Of a stretch of DNA of 64,000 nucleotides, positions 36,384 through 47,613 are shown one piece after another. This DNA is from Saussurea involucrata (taxonomy: Eukaryota > Streptophyta > Magnoliopsida > Asterales > Asteraceae). The notes beneath the pieces were generated by a model. The model was not told where the DNA came from. It worked only from the letters and a program-made list of their open reading frames with translations, and did no database searches. Every line of letters begins with the position of its first letter. The stretch's first letter is position 1. A program made the translations under genes and the position numbers. The stretch covers positions 16,419,001 to 16,483,000 of the forward strand of contig CM066322.1 of NCBI GenBank assembly GCA_033807775.1, given 5' to 3'.

Positions 36384-37030
36384 GTTAGAACACTCACTAT
36401 CTAGGTTTTTGGACCAAAACCTAGAAAATGGATGAAACCCTAGCTTTGGAGGAAATGCAAGTGAGACTTGGAGTTGTAGGTGACAAATCTCTTGGAGGAA
36501 TCTTCAATGGAAGCTCTCAATAGACTCAAGATGAACCATAAATGTACTCAAATCTTGTGGGGGATTAAATGAAGAGAGAGGATGGATTTAAGGGTGAAAA
36601 TCGCTCCTTGAAAGAGAGAAAACGTTTTGGGAGAGTTTTGGTAAAGTGAGTGAGAGATAGGTGGGAAAAGAGAGATAAGGGCAAAAATTTCGTTAGACCA
36701 GTCGCGGACGTCCGCCAAGTGACCTTGCGGACGTCCGGCTTTCCCTTAACCAGACTTCTCCCAAAAGGTTCTGTTGCTTCCGCGGATGCTATGTGGACGT
36801 CCACACGACACGGACATCCGACCCTAAGCCTCACGGACGTCTGCCTACCCTAAACTCCAAAATCCAACACTTTGCAAGTTTTTGGACGATTCATGCACAA
36901 TTATCACACTTAGGAATGCAGATAACAAATAATATCACATATGATTAAATCTAATATAAACGAAGATCTAAAAGATTTAAAATGATGTTAGCATTTAAGT
37001 TACCTACCGAATGAAACACGGGGTGTTACA
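36384..37030 (-). repeat. solo LTR S1, left-hand end in element orientation
   Basis: Continuation of 10543-13013 after Copia D. A block of short palindromes (GGACGTCC and variants, 36702-36845) lies 185-330 bp from its outer end, as the hairpin block does in Gypsy C. It ends GGGTGTTACA, followed by TCTGA. Confidence 0.85.
36702..36845. repeat. GGACGTCC palindrome block in S1
   Basis: At least five GGACGTCC or one-mismatch copies, each within GCGGACGTCC-like contexts. The ACGT core matches the plant bZIP recognition core, which is only suggestive. Confidence 0.75.
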
Positions 37031-37035
37031 TCTGA

Positions 37036-37079
37036 TCACTTGAGTGTTTTTGACATAAATGAGATGGTTGAAGAGATAG
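37036..37079 (+). pseudogene. MULE-1 transposase fragment between S1 and S2
   Basis: Encodes LSVFDINEMVEE, matching LSIHQVNDMMQQ of MULE-2. It joins 10542 on the left and 39814 on the right once S1 and S2 are removed. Confidence 0.8.
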
Positions 37080-39808
37080 TGTAACACCCTCAAATTTGGA
37101 AAGAGCAACTAATTAAAATTTTCATTATTACATCCGAAATAATGGGTAAAATACCTTGAATTACAAACTAAGGTTATCTCCAAACAATGCATACAACACA
37201 AGTCTCATTTCCAAGACTAAACCCACTTCGGACATCACTTAATCCAAACACAAGTGTTACTCCCCAAGGGTAAATGTGGAAACATAACTTAAGCTATTCA
37301 CCTCTCGTGCACTTTACTAGCACTCTCCACTTCACAATGTAGCTAGAGCTACCCCCAACCTGAGCCTGTTGCACATGCCGACAAATAAAAAGGTTAGGCT
37401 TACGCCTAGAAGTTCAAGCATTTTATCATGACTATATAAAATCACAAATCAGAAGATAGCAGTTTTAGTCATGATTCGGTAAATCTTTAAATGAAAGATT
37501 TCGACAAAGATTATCATTTCCAAAAGGATTTCCCAAGCGGGCATAAATGACTCATTTTCCAAGGCACCCAAAATCCATGGGAACCATTCCCGAAAAGTGT
37601 AAAGCGTTTTCCAAAATGAGATACGAAACCCGACTCATCCAAATACGTGAATAAATCTAGTTTAGGCAAAACCTTCACGAACGGTTGACAATACATACTC
37701 AACCCATAAAACATGGAAACCATCCATTTAAATATAATCATCATTGAAAACATAAACGAAGCAACACTCACGCAACGTAAAATGTATTAAAATCCAAATA
37801 CCATAAACGGGGGAGACCCGTATCCGTTGAAGGTGGAGGTAACACATAAGTATACCACCCATACAACGTTCATCGCACAACTGGGAGTAGAGATTACAAG
37901 TTACGTTATGCCTATCTCTGTCTTCCCAACGAAATCGAGAATTACCACATACGTCTGTCCTATTCCACGACTCTGCTCTATGAAACCCAAGTTACACCGT
38001 AATTGAGGATATACCTTGACGTCTACCTCCAAGGTAACGCCTCAAGGCCCGACACATCGGGACTACCTCCAAGGTATAAATCCCGAAGGCGTGGATCGCT
38101 ACACCAACCTCCAAGGTAAGTGCCCAAAACTATATCCTCCTAGTGCCTACTTGGAAGTTAAGGTCATAAAGCATGGGTACCGAGGTCCAACCTCAAAATA
38201 CCCAATCGACCAATACCAACGACTGACTAACATGCCTATGGATCCAATGCAACACGGTCTACAACAACATGCCTATCCCGGAATGACTCACTCACCCAAG
38301 CATGTAAATATCCAAACATGCAATAAATGCAAAATGGTGCAATAAAAGCAACCCATAACAAGACCCCACATTGAGCCACTTAAACCGGACAAATGTCCCA
38401 TGACTATCTCAAAGTCAAAAACCACACAAGGTGCTCCAAGCTTGCTAGACCCATAATGTCGGTCACCATCGCATAAAACGCGTTTAAAACATTGTTTAAG
38501 CAAGCAATACCACAAAATCATCATTAACCCCAAAACTCATTACGGGTTAAACAAAAAGGGTTTTCCCAAAGGACTCACACACGTTCTCAAAATGACCCAT
38601 AACACTAAAAGTGCATTCTCCCAAATGGTTTACAAAATCATTTACACATATATGATTAAACCACCAAATAAACCTCATTTTGAGCAATTATTCTTTTAAA
38701 GACAAATTATGGTTTCTAACCATCCAAATATCCACAAGCCCCAAATACGGGTGTTTTACACATTTATGAAGATAAACACTTCAAAAAGAGTTAAACCATT
38801 CAAATAACTCAACCACGTATATTTTCAAGTAAAACACATAAATATTTGGAAAATACTATTTTTGGCATGTACAAAGTTTTCGCAAAGTAACTTGAACTCA
38901 CCTTGCTAGATTAAGCTAAATCTAGATTTTTCCCAAACGTATGCTCCTTTGATGAAGTTTGCATCCTCAAGCCAAAACTTCCAAAAACCTAGGTTTATGA
39001 ATTTCCAACCATCAATACCCAAGTCTAACCATAAAGAATCATCATCCATTCCATATATACCAAAATACCCAATCTATACCCAACCCTAGTTTCATTCATG
39101 AAGAAGATGAAGATTATTTCAACCAACCACCATCAAAATCGTCCAACAACATCCCAAAGTAGAAGAAAGATGAAATCAACAACAATAACAACCATTGAGT
39201 AGGGAGAGATTACCTTAACCATTCGAATCCTCCAAAAACGAGCTCCTATTCTCCACAAAAGATCCAAACTCCCAAATGTCCATCAATGTAGGAAGAGGGT
39301 TTGATTTGGTGAAGAAATGAGGAAGGAGAAGGGGGGGTTCTAGGGTTTTTAGTGAGAGGGGCGATTTTTAGAGAGAGAGATGGAATAGATAATGAAAGAA
39401 AGCTGCAAGCCGTGGGTTTAAAACCCTCTGAGCCCGACGGCGAGAGTGACAGGCGAGATTGCCACTGTCACTCTCGCGGGGCACTCTCGCCCGCTACCTA
39501 AAATGCTCACGGTACACTTTCGGCGAAAGTGACACTGCGAAAGTGACCATGTCACTCTTGCGAGTGTCATACTCGCTGGCCCTCCCAAAACCCTCAGTAC
39601 ATTCTTGGCGAAAGTGACACTGCGAAAGTGACCATGTCACTCTCGCGAGTGTCATACTCGCTGGACTTGTACCGAGTCCAAACTTGGCCAATTTTTCGAG
39701 AGATCCAATTAGCATTACGTGTTTCACACTCCAAAGCGAAACCTTGTCCTTTTAATACTTCTAGACGGAATCATTTACAATTGGAGTTAGGATTTTCGGG
39801 GTGTTACA
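37080..39808 (-). repeat. solo LTR S2 of a Gypsy C relative
   Basis: 2729 bp. Its start (TGTAACACCCTCAAATTTGG) is the complement of the Gypsy C LTR end. It is flanked by the perfect duplication GATAG (37075-37079 and 39809-39813). Its palindrome block (39430-39665) has GCGAAAGTGAC/GTCACTCTCGC arms in place of GCGATAGTGAC/GTCACTATCGC. No interior remains, so it is a solo LTR inserted into the MULE-1 transposase. Confidence 0.92.
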
Positions 39809-42800
39809 GATAGGGTACACTACTAAACATCCAATGTGGTACCATTTTAAAATCCCTGACCTAGACCTTGATAATGGATTGCAAGACCTAGGAACTGATC
39901 AAGACATAATAAATTTGTTGAAATACAAGGTTATTGAGGTATTCATTGAGCATTTTATGACCACTGTAATACCCTCATATAAGTCACCTGGAAAATGTAA
40001 TGTGGTTATTGAGGAACTTCCTACCCAGGGATCACCATAACTTAGGAGGTGTAGGAAGCCATTTTCAAAATCTGAGAGTTCATCATGCAAAAAGCAACTA
40101 CTATTGGAATATACTCAGACAGAGGTAGGGACTGGAGTAGATGTTCAACCTAGTGTACAAGGTAATGCAGAAGTTGACTTGGGTGGAATAATGGGGGATG
40201 TATAAAGTAATGCAGAGGTTGAATTGGGTGAAACAGGGGGGGATACACATTCTAATGCAGAGGTTGACTTGGGTGGAACAGGGGGATACACATGCTAATG
40301 CAGAGGTTGACTTGGGTGGAATAGGGGGGATACACATGCTAAGGGATACATACCACGTGTAGATGACACAATAGAGGAAGCAACACAGGACTCTGTAGAA
40401 CCACCAAGGGAATCTGATCCATTTTGGGAACTTGATCCCTTCTGGGATTCTCAACTTGATGAAAGACATGAGAATGATTTGGAAAGACATGAGAAAGATT
40501 TGGAAACACAGGTAAATGAACAAACCATTGAAGCATAATTGGAAGATGATGAAATAGATGTGGAAATAGATGATGAACTACATGATGAAACAGGGGTTGA
40601 AATAGATGATGAAATAGATGATGAAGGGAATGATGAGGATTCTGATTATAGTATGGAAACCCAATTGGAAGATGAAATGGAGGATGACATGACCAACTTT
40701 AACTCAGTTGTAGACTGGAATGTTGAATGGCTTGGACAGCCTGAAAATGTAGTTGAGAAGGACAATGTGGATGAAAGTGGACAACCAATAGATCGTAGAT
40801 GTAGCTGACTTTGAGAGTGGCTTAGATTCTGATTTTGAGAGACCAAGGAAGAAGAAGTTGGAATGTATTAAAAAACAACAACCATGTCAGGGGAGCATGA
40901 AGAGAAACTTTTATGTTGGCCAACAGTTTGGAAACAAAAAGGAGATAAAAAATGAGTTAAGCTTCACTCAATTGAAACCAGGAGAGACTTAGTGATGTTA
41001 AAGAATGACAAGGTCAGAGTGAGGGTCATATGCAGAGGTCATGTACCAACATGCAACCAACAAACAGGGGAGAGTGGTATGGATCAGTCAGCAGGGTCAA
41101 AGTCAAAGTCAGCAGGGTCAAAGTCAAAGCCATCATGGTCAAAGTCAAAGTCAGTTAAGAGTGGGCCATCTTGTCCTTGGGTATTGCATATATCCACTAC
41201 AAAGGATGAAAAAACCTGGGTGGTAAAAACATATGCAGAGGATCATACCTGTCTTCAATGTAGAGTTGTGAGGCAATACACATCTAGCTTTCTCTTAGAG
41301 CAGATTGAACAGACAGTTATCCCCAACCCTAATATCCCACTGGTAGCCTTAAAAGACCAATTAGAAAGAAAGTTTGAGTTGGGTGTGTCAAGACATAAGG
41401 TGTTTAGGGCAAAAACAAGGCAATGAACAGGGTCATGGGTAGTTACAGTTTGCAATACTCACTGTTGAGAGACTACACCATTGAGTTGCAGAAATCCAAC
41501 CAAGACACAACAGTGAAACTAGAGGTTGAACAAGCACCAAATCCAGAAGACACAACTAGACAATTCAAAAGGATCTATGTTTGTCTTGGTGCTTTGAAGA
41601 AAGACTTCAAAGCCTGTAACAGGGACTTGTTGGGTTTGGATGGTCTATTTATGAAAGGCCCTTTTCCAGGGAAACTTTTAACTGCAGTTGGGTTAGATCC
41701 AACCCATGGTACTTATCCCCTAGCTTATGCTATAGTTGAAGCTGAGTGTGCAGACTCATGGTCATGGTTTCTTGAGTGTTTGGGAGATAATTTGGGACTG
41801 GAAAGGAACTCTAACTTCACTTTTATCAGTGACAGGCAGAAGGTACATCTTTACTTTAAGTAGACTATCATTTATATGTTTTATAACCATATATACACAT
41901 GTTTACTAACCATATACTGATAATGCACTAAAACAGGGGATTTTACCAGCATTAGCCAGAGTATTTCCATGTGCAGAGCATAGATTATGCTTAAGACATA
42001 TCCATGAGAATATGAAGAAAAGATGGAGGGGCAAGGAGTACAAAGACCTGCTATGGAAGTGTGCCACAACAACTACAATTCCAGAGTTTGATAGATGTAT
42101 GGCTGAGCTCAGAAATTTGAACAAGGATGCATATGATTGGTTAAAAGGCATCCCACCTCATTGTTGGACAAGGTCTCATTTCTCAGGTATATGTTTATGC
42201 TTATGCTTAACCTTTTGTATGTATAGTGATGTATATGTTTATGCTTATGCTTATCCTTATGTATATATAGGCAGAGCTCATAGTGATGTCCTATTGAACA
42301 ACATGTGTGAAGTGTTGAATAGGCAACTTCTTGAGGCTAGAGACAAGCCCATAATCATGGCACTGGAATATGTTAGAGTATACTTGATGAAGAGGATCGT
42401 CAATGTAAAAAATGTCATTGACAGGTCAGAAGGGCTTCTTACACCCATGGCAACAAAACTCCTTGAGACAGTAAAGAAAGAAGCTGGTAAATACAAGGTT
42501 ATTTGGAATGGGAGCAGCAAGTATAAGGTTACTAGACCTTGGATGGACCAGTGTGTGGTGGATTCAACAGACAGGGTTTGTTCATGCAGAAAATGGGAGC
42601 TTACAGGTATACCATGTAAACATGCAGTTGCAATGATATGGTATATGGCATCAAATGGGTTACAGGTTGATATACCAGAAATGTGGGTGCATGATAGCTA
42701 CAAACTATAGACATGAAGGTATGTGTATGCCTTCACAATTGACCCAATCAACAGTAGAGATAGGTGGGCTACCACTGAATGGCCAATAACTATTACTGCA

Positions 42801-42986
42801 CCAAAACATCACATTCAAGTGGGTAGGCCAAAAAAGAAAAGAAGGAAAACAATGGAAGAACTGAGTGAGCCAATTGTCAGGGGTTCAAAATTGCTACGTC
42901 GTGGGAAGACTGTAACATGTGGCAAATGCTTGAAGAGAGGCCACAACTCCAGAACCTGCAAGGGTCAAGAAGACAGAGCCGCATAA
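39809..42986 (+). pseudogene. MULE-1 MuDR-type transposase, main part (broken)
   Basis: After the PB1-like region (YHFKIPDLDLDNGLQDLG, about 39838-39895) come a stop at 40038 and an acidic linker with four roughly 44-bp repeats (40165-40335). The mutator DNA-binding region follows (about 40900-41040), then a one-base loss near 41415. The MULE catalytic domain (LLGLDGLFMKGPFPGKLLTA, with FISD following, 41620-41842) is next. Introns at 41843-41936 and 42187-42270 have GT-AG ends. A SWIM finger (CSCRKWE, GIPCKH, about 42580-42640) precedes an in-frame stop at 42708, and a CCHC knuckle (CGKCLKRGHNSRTC) is last. Unlike MULE-2 there is no intron just before the SWIM exon. The transposase would cut at the TIRs; this copy cannot work. 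Confidence 0.9.
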
Positions 42987-43401
42987 TGTCCAATTGATGA
43001 TGGTGGTAGTCATTTGATCAATGTTTAGTTATTTTGGTTACTGCACTATTTGGTTGTTTTTGTTAAGTCAAACAATGGTTATTGATCAATGTTTAGTTAT
43101 TTTGACTGCACTATTTGGTTGTTTTTGTTAACTCAAACAATGGTTATTGATCAATGAATGGTTATTTTGGTTATTGCACTAGCACCACAAATTGTTGTTT
43201 TGGTTGTTTTTGTTAAGTCAATGAATGGTTGTTTTTGTTTTTGTCACTTTACATTTACATGTCATGATTTGTAGTTAAATAACAAGTACAAATTAATGAA
43301 CATCAATAACTAAACACAACCATTGTCATTAAAACCCAAAAGCATTACATGGAAACATCATTGCCATTGCCCACAAATCCTTGACCCTTATACATACTAG
43401 G

Positions 43402-43768
43402 TTAAGTAAAAAGAAAATATGTTACAAACAAAACCCAACTCATGAACATCAACATTTTCCACCTACGAGCTTCATCAGTCTTTGCCTTCAAACTTGCTTC
43501 AAGATTGTTCTTGGACTTCACCAAATTGTGCATCACATCAACTGGTTGACGAAACATTGTTGTGTCAACCCACATGAAAACCCACAATTGTAACCCTGGT
43601 TTGATGGATGGAAACATGTTTAGGGCAAAATTAAACCAGTTAGCAAGTGTAGAAAGCAAAAAAAATTAAACTTGCGGTACAGGGACAACAGAAGAATCTG
43701 CGACCGGGATTGGCACTGGTAGATGAGATTCTCACAATTGCACGATAGCCACAGTAGCATTCCACCAT
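43402..43768 (-). pseudogene. MULE-1 second gene: GRF-type zinc finger with C-terminal hydrophobic segment
   Basis: Exon 1 (43768-43676, 31 codons) encodes MVECYCGYRAIVRISS and then NPGRRFFCC, the C-x-C-G...NPGRRF-C pattern of a GRF zinc finger. The intron (43675-43596) starts with GCAAGT, a GC-AG donor, and ends CAG. Exon 2 begins with NCGF-type residues, then loses one base in a T run, so FMWVD and the rest are in another frame. It ends with MLMFMSWVLFVTYFLF, a probable membrane segment. Exon 1 has exactly the codon number and intron phase of the MULE-2 gene at 47252. The gene starts near the right TIR and runs toward the transposase gene. Confidence 0.8.
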
Positions 43769-43804
43769 TGTTGAGTCGTTGAAGCTTCAAGAAAGAAACC
43801 AGGA

Positions 43805-43848
<44 letters not shown>

Positions 43849-43904
43849 TATAAAAGGGGAGGGTTTAAATATTTTTTTAATTTTTTAACTAAAATGATGA
43901 ATTT

Positions 43905-44081
43905 ACCCTCGTGTGCGATGCACGTGAAGGGCCTTGACGGTAGCAAAGTAACGGTGTTACACCACAGGGACCAAAAGCGAGCACTTTTGCATATCACAGG
44001 GTTTTTCTTGTAATAAAAATTTTCTGGGGACCAAAAGTGCGAAAATCAACATACCACAGGGACCAAAAATGCAATTTACTC
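43905..44081 (-). repeat. right TIR of MULE-1
   Basis: About 177 bp, complementary to the left TIR with the extra roughly 32 bp noted there. It contains GCACGTGAAGGG and the complement of the GAGGGTAAATTC motif. A GA microsatellite (43807-43846) lies just inside it. Confidence 0.87.
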
Positions 44082-44090
44082 TTTAAAGAA

Positions 44091-44376
44091 TTTTGGAGTA
44101 GATTATGAGTTTTGTCCCTGTAGTTTGTTAATATTTGCTATTTTTATCCCTAAAACTTAAAAACTACGATTTTAAAATCTTTATGAATTATAGTTTATTG
44201 TTATATTTGTTTCTTATATAATTCCTATCTTTTGAATATAAAAGACCAAAATAATAAAGATCTGTGAATTACAAGGACTGAAAAAATAATAAATTATAAA
44301 GAACAAAAACGAAAATAATATTCTTAATCTTAAAATGATAAAGATGAAAATAACATTTTTTAAATAACAACTTAAA
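44091..44376. other. AT-rich spacer between MULE-1 and MULE-4
   Basis: No gene. The phrase GTTTTGTCCCTGTAGTTTG resembles a worn MULE terminus, but no partner or duplication was found. Confidence 0.5.
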
Positions 44377-44649
44377 CTAGAAAAAGAGTAAACTATACTT
44401 TTGGTCCGTGTGGTTTGGTGTTTATAACACATTTGGTTCTTATAGTTTAAAAATTACACTTTAGCCACTACAATATGCCATTCGGTCCGGATTTGGTCCC
44501 TCGTCGTTAACTCCATTAAAAAACTCAGTTAAGTGAGGAGTACTTTAGTATTTTTACACTTTTTGTCTTTTTTTGTTACAAAAAAATAATAAAATAATTT
44601 ATATTTTATATATTATATTATATATATACATAATACATATATATATACA

Positions 44650-44983
44650 TAGGGAAAGGTTCAATAGAGAAGTGCAAATATTTAGAGAAATAGAGAAGTA
44701 AAAAAACACGGGAGTGTTCATATATGAACTTTCATATATAAACAGTCATATATGAACGTTCATATATGAACGTTCATATAACAGTCATATATGAACGTTC
44801 ATATATGAACGTTCATATATAAACAGTCATATATGAACATTCATAAATGAGCGTTCATATAACAGTCATATATGAACGTTCATATATGACTGTTTATATA
44901 TGAACGTTCATATATGAACACTCCCGTGTTTTTGTACTTCTCTATTTCTCTAAATATTTGCACTTCTCTATTGAACCTAAGGC
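44650..44983. mobile_element. foldback element 1 in a TA microsatellite
   Basis: Inverted arms of about 70 bp start GGTTCAATAGAGAAGTGC (left) and, as complement, GGTTCAATAGAGAAGTGC (right). The loop is a minisatellite of the palindrome GTTCATATATGAAC. (TA)n sequence lies on both sides. Confidence 0.75.
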
Positions 44984-45164
44984 TATATACATATATATAT
45001 ATATATATACACTCCGTCACAACCTGAAACACACACACACACATTGCACACACAGTGAATCGTCCCCCCAATCGTGTTTCATCGTCTTCCCCTCCCCCTA
45101 ATTGTCCCTCGTCGTCCCCTCTCTTCCCTCACCTTCTATACACACACAATCACATATATATATA

Positions 45165-45554
45165 TAGAGAGAGAGGCCCACTATTTTGTAAAAAAAAATC
45201 GTGTAAACTTTGGATTTCATAGGTTTTCTTAATGAAATTGTTTCATGAAATTGTTTATTTTGATGAAATTGTTTCATATCATTTATGTTTTGATGAAATT
45301 GTTTCATATATTTTTGTTTTTTAGTAGTTTCATATATTTTTTTTCATTCATATTAAACTGTTTCATATATTTTCTCAGTTTGATAAAACTTTGTCGTTTT
45401 TACATAAAAAAACACAAATATATGAAACAATTTCATAATGAAACGAATGATATGAAACAATTTCATCAAAATAAACAATTTCATGAAACAATTTCATCAA
45501 GAAAACCTATGAAATCGAAAGTTTACACACATTTAAAGGTTTACAATTTATTAT

Positions 45555-45560
<6 letters not shown>
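45165..45560. mobile_element. foldback element 2 in a TA/GA microsatellite
   Basis: The arm GTAAACTTTGGATTTCATAG (left, about 45203) is repeated inverted at about 45508-45530. The body has repeated GATGAAATTGTTTCAT, itself able to pair with the right arm. It is flanked by TATATA/GAGAGA on the left and CTCTCT/TATATA on the right. Confidence 0.65.
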
Positions 45561-45622
<62 letters not shown>

Positions 45623-45627
<5 letters not shown>

Positions 45628-45888
45628 CAGGTTCAAGGAAAAACCTCAAATAAACGGAAAACTAAGGAACAATCTGGTAGCCCTTCATCTGGGCGGTATG
45701 TACTTGTGCATACATGTTATTTGTAACATGCATTTGTGCATATATGCACAAATGCATAATGCACTTGTGCATAAAACCAAAAAGTCAACTATTTACCTGT
45801 ATGCACAAGTGCATACCGTCCAGATGAAGGGCCATCATAGTGTTCTTCAGTTTTCCCTTTTTTTGAGGTTTTCCCTTGAACCTCCCTC
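45623..45888. mobile_element. foldback element 3 in a TA microsatellite
   Basis: The left arm starts AGGGTCAGGTTCAAGG and the right arm is its imperfect complement ending CCTTGAACCTCCCT. Inner arms pair through CCCTTCATCTGGGCGGTATG. The loop repeats TTGTGCATA. (TA)n lies directly left and (CT)n(TA)n right. Confidence 0.72.
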
Positions 45889-46929
45889 TCTCTCTATATA
45901 TATATATACACTCATATATATACATACCCACACGACATATATATGTATGCATATATATACGAACACAGGGACGGTCTGAAACTCCGACAATTTTTGGCAT
46001 GTGTGTGTACGTGTGTGTATGTGTGTGTGTATGTGTGTGTGTGTGTGTGTGAGTGAGTGTGTGAATCTACAGAGAGATCGGTGATGGAGGGTGGGTTATG
46101 GGTGTATTTTTTTTCATCAACACACAATTGTCAATGGAAGGGGGTGGGTTACGGGTGGTGGTGTGGTTCGGTCGGAGATGGCAAACCAATCGCCAAAGAA
46201 GGTTTATGTTCAGTTCATGACTAGGACACATGGGGGTTTCTGGTTCAGTTCACGACATCGACGGAGGCACATAGGGGTTATGGTTTTAGGCATCGATGAA
46301 GAAAGAGGGAGGGTGGGAGGTTGCAGCCGGTGTCCGTGGCCCATCTGCAAGTGTGTGTGTGTGTTTCTATAACAAACCACATATCTGTCATTTAGGATTC
46401 GTTTTAGAGAAGGAGATGGAAGGTTGGTCGAAGAAGGGACCAGAGATGGTGAAGACAATGGAATCCCGTCCCTCCCCTGTGAACCATCTCCATCGACACA
46501 CACTGCATATATAACATATGGGTATACAGTGTGTGTATACATGTGTGTGTGAGGAGGGTGCGGAGTTGTGGTCGTCGGAGGAGCTTGCTGGAGAAGACCG
46601 TCAGAGATATAACGGTCCCTATGTCCGTCTTTGTGTTCATATGTATATATTCATACAGAAATATTAATATAATATTAATATAATATAGACTAAATTACAA
46701 TTTGGTTCATCTGGTTCAAACAAAATTATAAAACTTGTCCTTGTAAAAGAAAAAGATGAAACTACCCCTTAACTTAACTGAGTTTTTTAATGGAGTTAAC
46801 GACGAGGGACCAAATCCGGACCGAATGGCATATTGTAGTGGCTAAAGTGTAATTTTTAAACTATAGGGACCAAATGTGTTATAAACACCAAACCACATAG
46901 ACCAAATATGTAGTTTACTCCTAGAAAAA

Positions 46930-47125
46930 GAGTAAAGTTCACTTTTGGTCCTTAAAGTATGTCAATTTCAACGGATTTCGTCCTTAAAGTTCATTTTTTT
47001 AAAAAGACCCTGACCTATCATACTTTCTCTCGCTTTTGGTCCAAAGGACTCACACCGTTTAAATGTTGCCGTTAGTACCCACACACGTGCATCTCACGTG
47101 AGGGTATTTTTGTCAATTCACATTT
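46930..47125 (+). repeat. left TIR of MULE-2
   Basis: 196 bp starting GAGTAAAGTTCACTTTTGG. It contains CACGTGCATCTCACGTG followed by AGGGTA (47084-47106), a double CACGTG motif shared in form with MULE-1. It probably supplies the promoter of the GRF gene, whose ATG is 127 bp inside. Confidence 0.92.
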
Positions 47126-47251
47126 ATTTAAAACCAAGATCCTTCTTCAACGGTTCAACCCCTCTCTCTCTATCTTTACCTTCTCTCTCTTTCTCGCACT
47201 CCCCACCCCCGAACCCTGTTACCTTCTTCTTCAACATTTGATCACGCATCA

Positions 47252-47613
47252 ATGGTGATATGCAGATGTGGATTTCAGTCAACAATCAGAACCTCTTGGA
47301 CCACTTCAAACCCATGGCGTCGATTTTATTGTTGTTCAAGAGAGGTAAGTTGGTAATGTTCAGTTTAAATTTTTTGTTTTTTTACCTAATCTTCATTTGC
47401 CTACAACAGGAAAAAAGTTGTGGCTTTATTTGTTGGTTGGATGGACCTGTGTGTGGTCGTTGCAGTGAAGTAATTTCTGGTTTATTGAGATCTAAAAGGA
47501 TGGCTGAGGAAGCTTCTGCAGTAGCTGTTCAAGAAGCTCAGAGGGTGAAGAAGATTTTGGTTATTACTTTGGTGTCCATTGTAATGTACTTCATTTATGG
47601 GTTTTTGAGTTAA
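47252..47613 (+). CDS. GRF-type zinc finger protein with C-terminal membrane segment (MULE-2 second gene)
   Basis: Two exons, 47252-47344 and 47410-47613, with a GT-AG intron of 65 bp; 98 residues. Exon 1 encodes MVICRCGFQSTIRTSWTTSN, then PWRRFYCC. Exon 2 opens with EKSCGFICWLDGPVCGRC. Together these give the C-x-C-G, NPxRRFYxC and C-GF-W-D spacing of the GRF zinc finger, a nucleic-acid-binding fold. A short charged helix (SKRMAEEASAVAVQEAQRVK) and a hydrophobic segment (ILVITLVSIVMYFIYGF) follow. The gene lies within a MULE, starts next to one TIR and converges on the transposase, as mudrB does in MuDR. No sequence likeness to MURB is claimed. A role in transposition is inferred from conservation in MULE-1. 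Confidence 0.85.

Larger units (their letters stand above)
10010..44081 (+). mobile_element. MULE-1: autonomous-type Mutator-like element, old, with nested retroelements
   Basis: Terminal inverted repeats start GAGTAAATTGCATTTTTGG and the right end is their complement. They are flanked by the perfect 9-bp duplication TTTAAAGAA (10001-10009 and 44082-44090), the size typical of MULEs. Removing the nested insertions (S1, Copia D, Gypsy B, Gypsy C, S2) leaves about 4.8 kb. That core has a MuDR-type transposase gene running right and a small GRF zinc-finger gene running left from the other TIR. Stops and frameshifts in both genes, plus a roughly 32-bp deletion in the left TIR, mark it as an old, inactive copy. 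Confidence 0.93.
44386..46920. mobile_element. MULE-4: gene-less Mutator-like element
   Basis: 2535 bp with TIRs of about 165 bp (44386-44550 and about 46757-46920), starting GAGTAAACTATACTTTTGG. It is flanked by the 9-bp duplication CTAGAAAAA (44377-44385 and 46921-46929). The interior holds three foldback elements in TA microsatellites and a TG-rich stretch (46000-46058). I recognise no gene between 45930 and 46680, where the short open frames have no domains. Confidence 0.9.

Noticed and set aside
46083..46640. Captured host gene fragment in MULE-4
   Set aside because: Open frames here have no recognisable domain and the DNA is rich in TG/GGT simple repeats. Capture cannot be claimed without a search.
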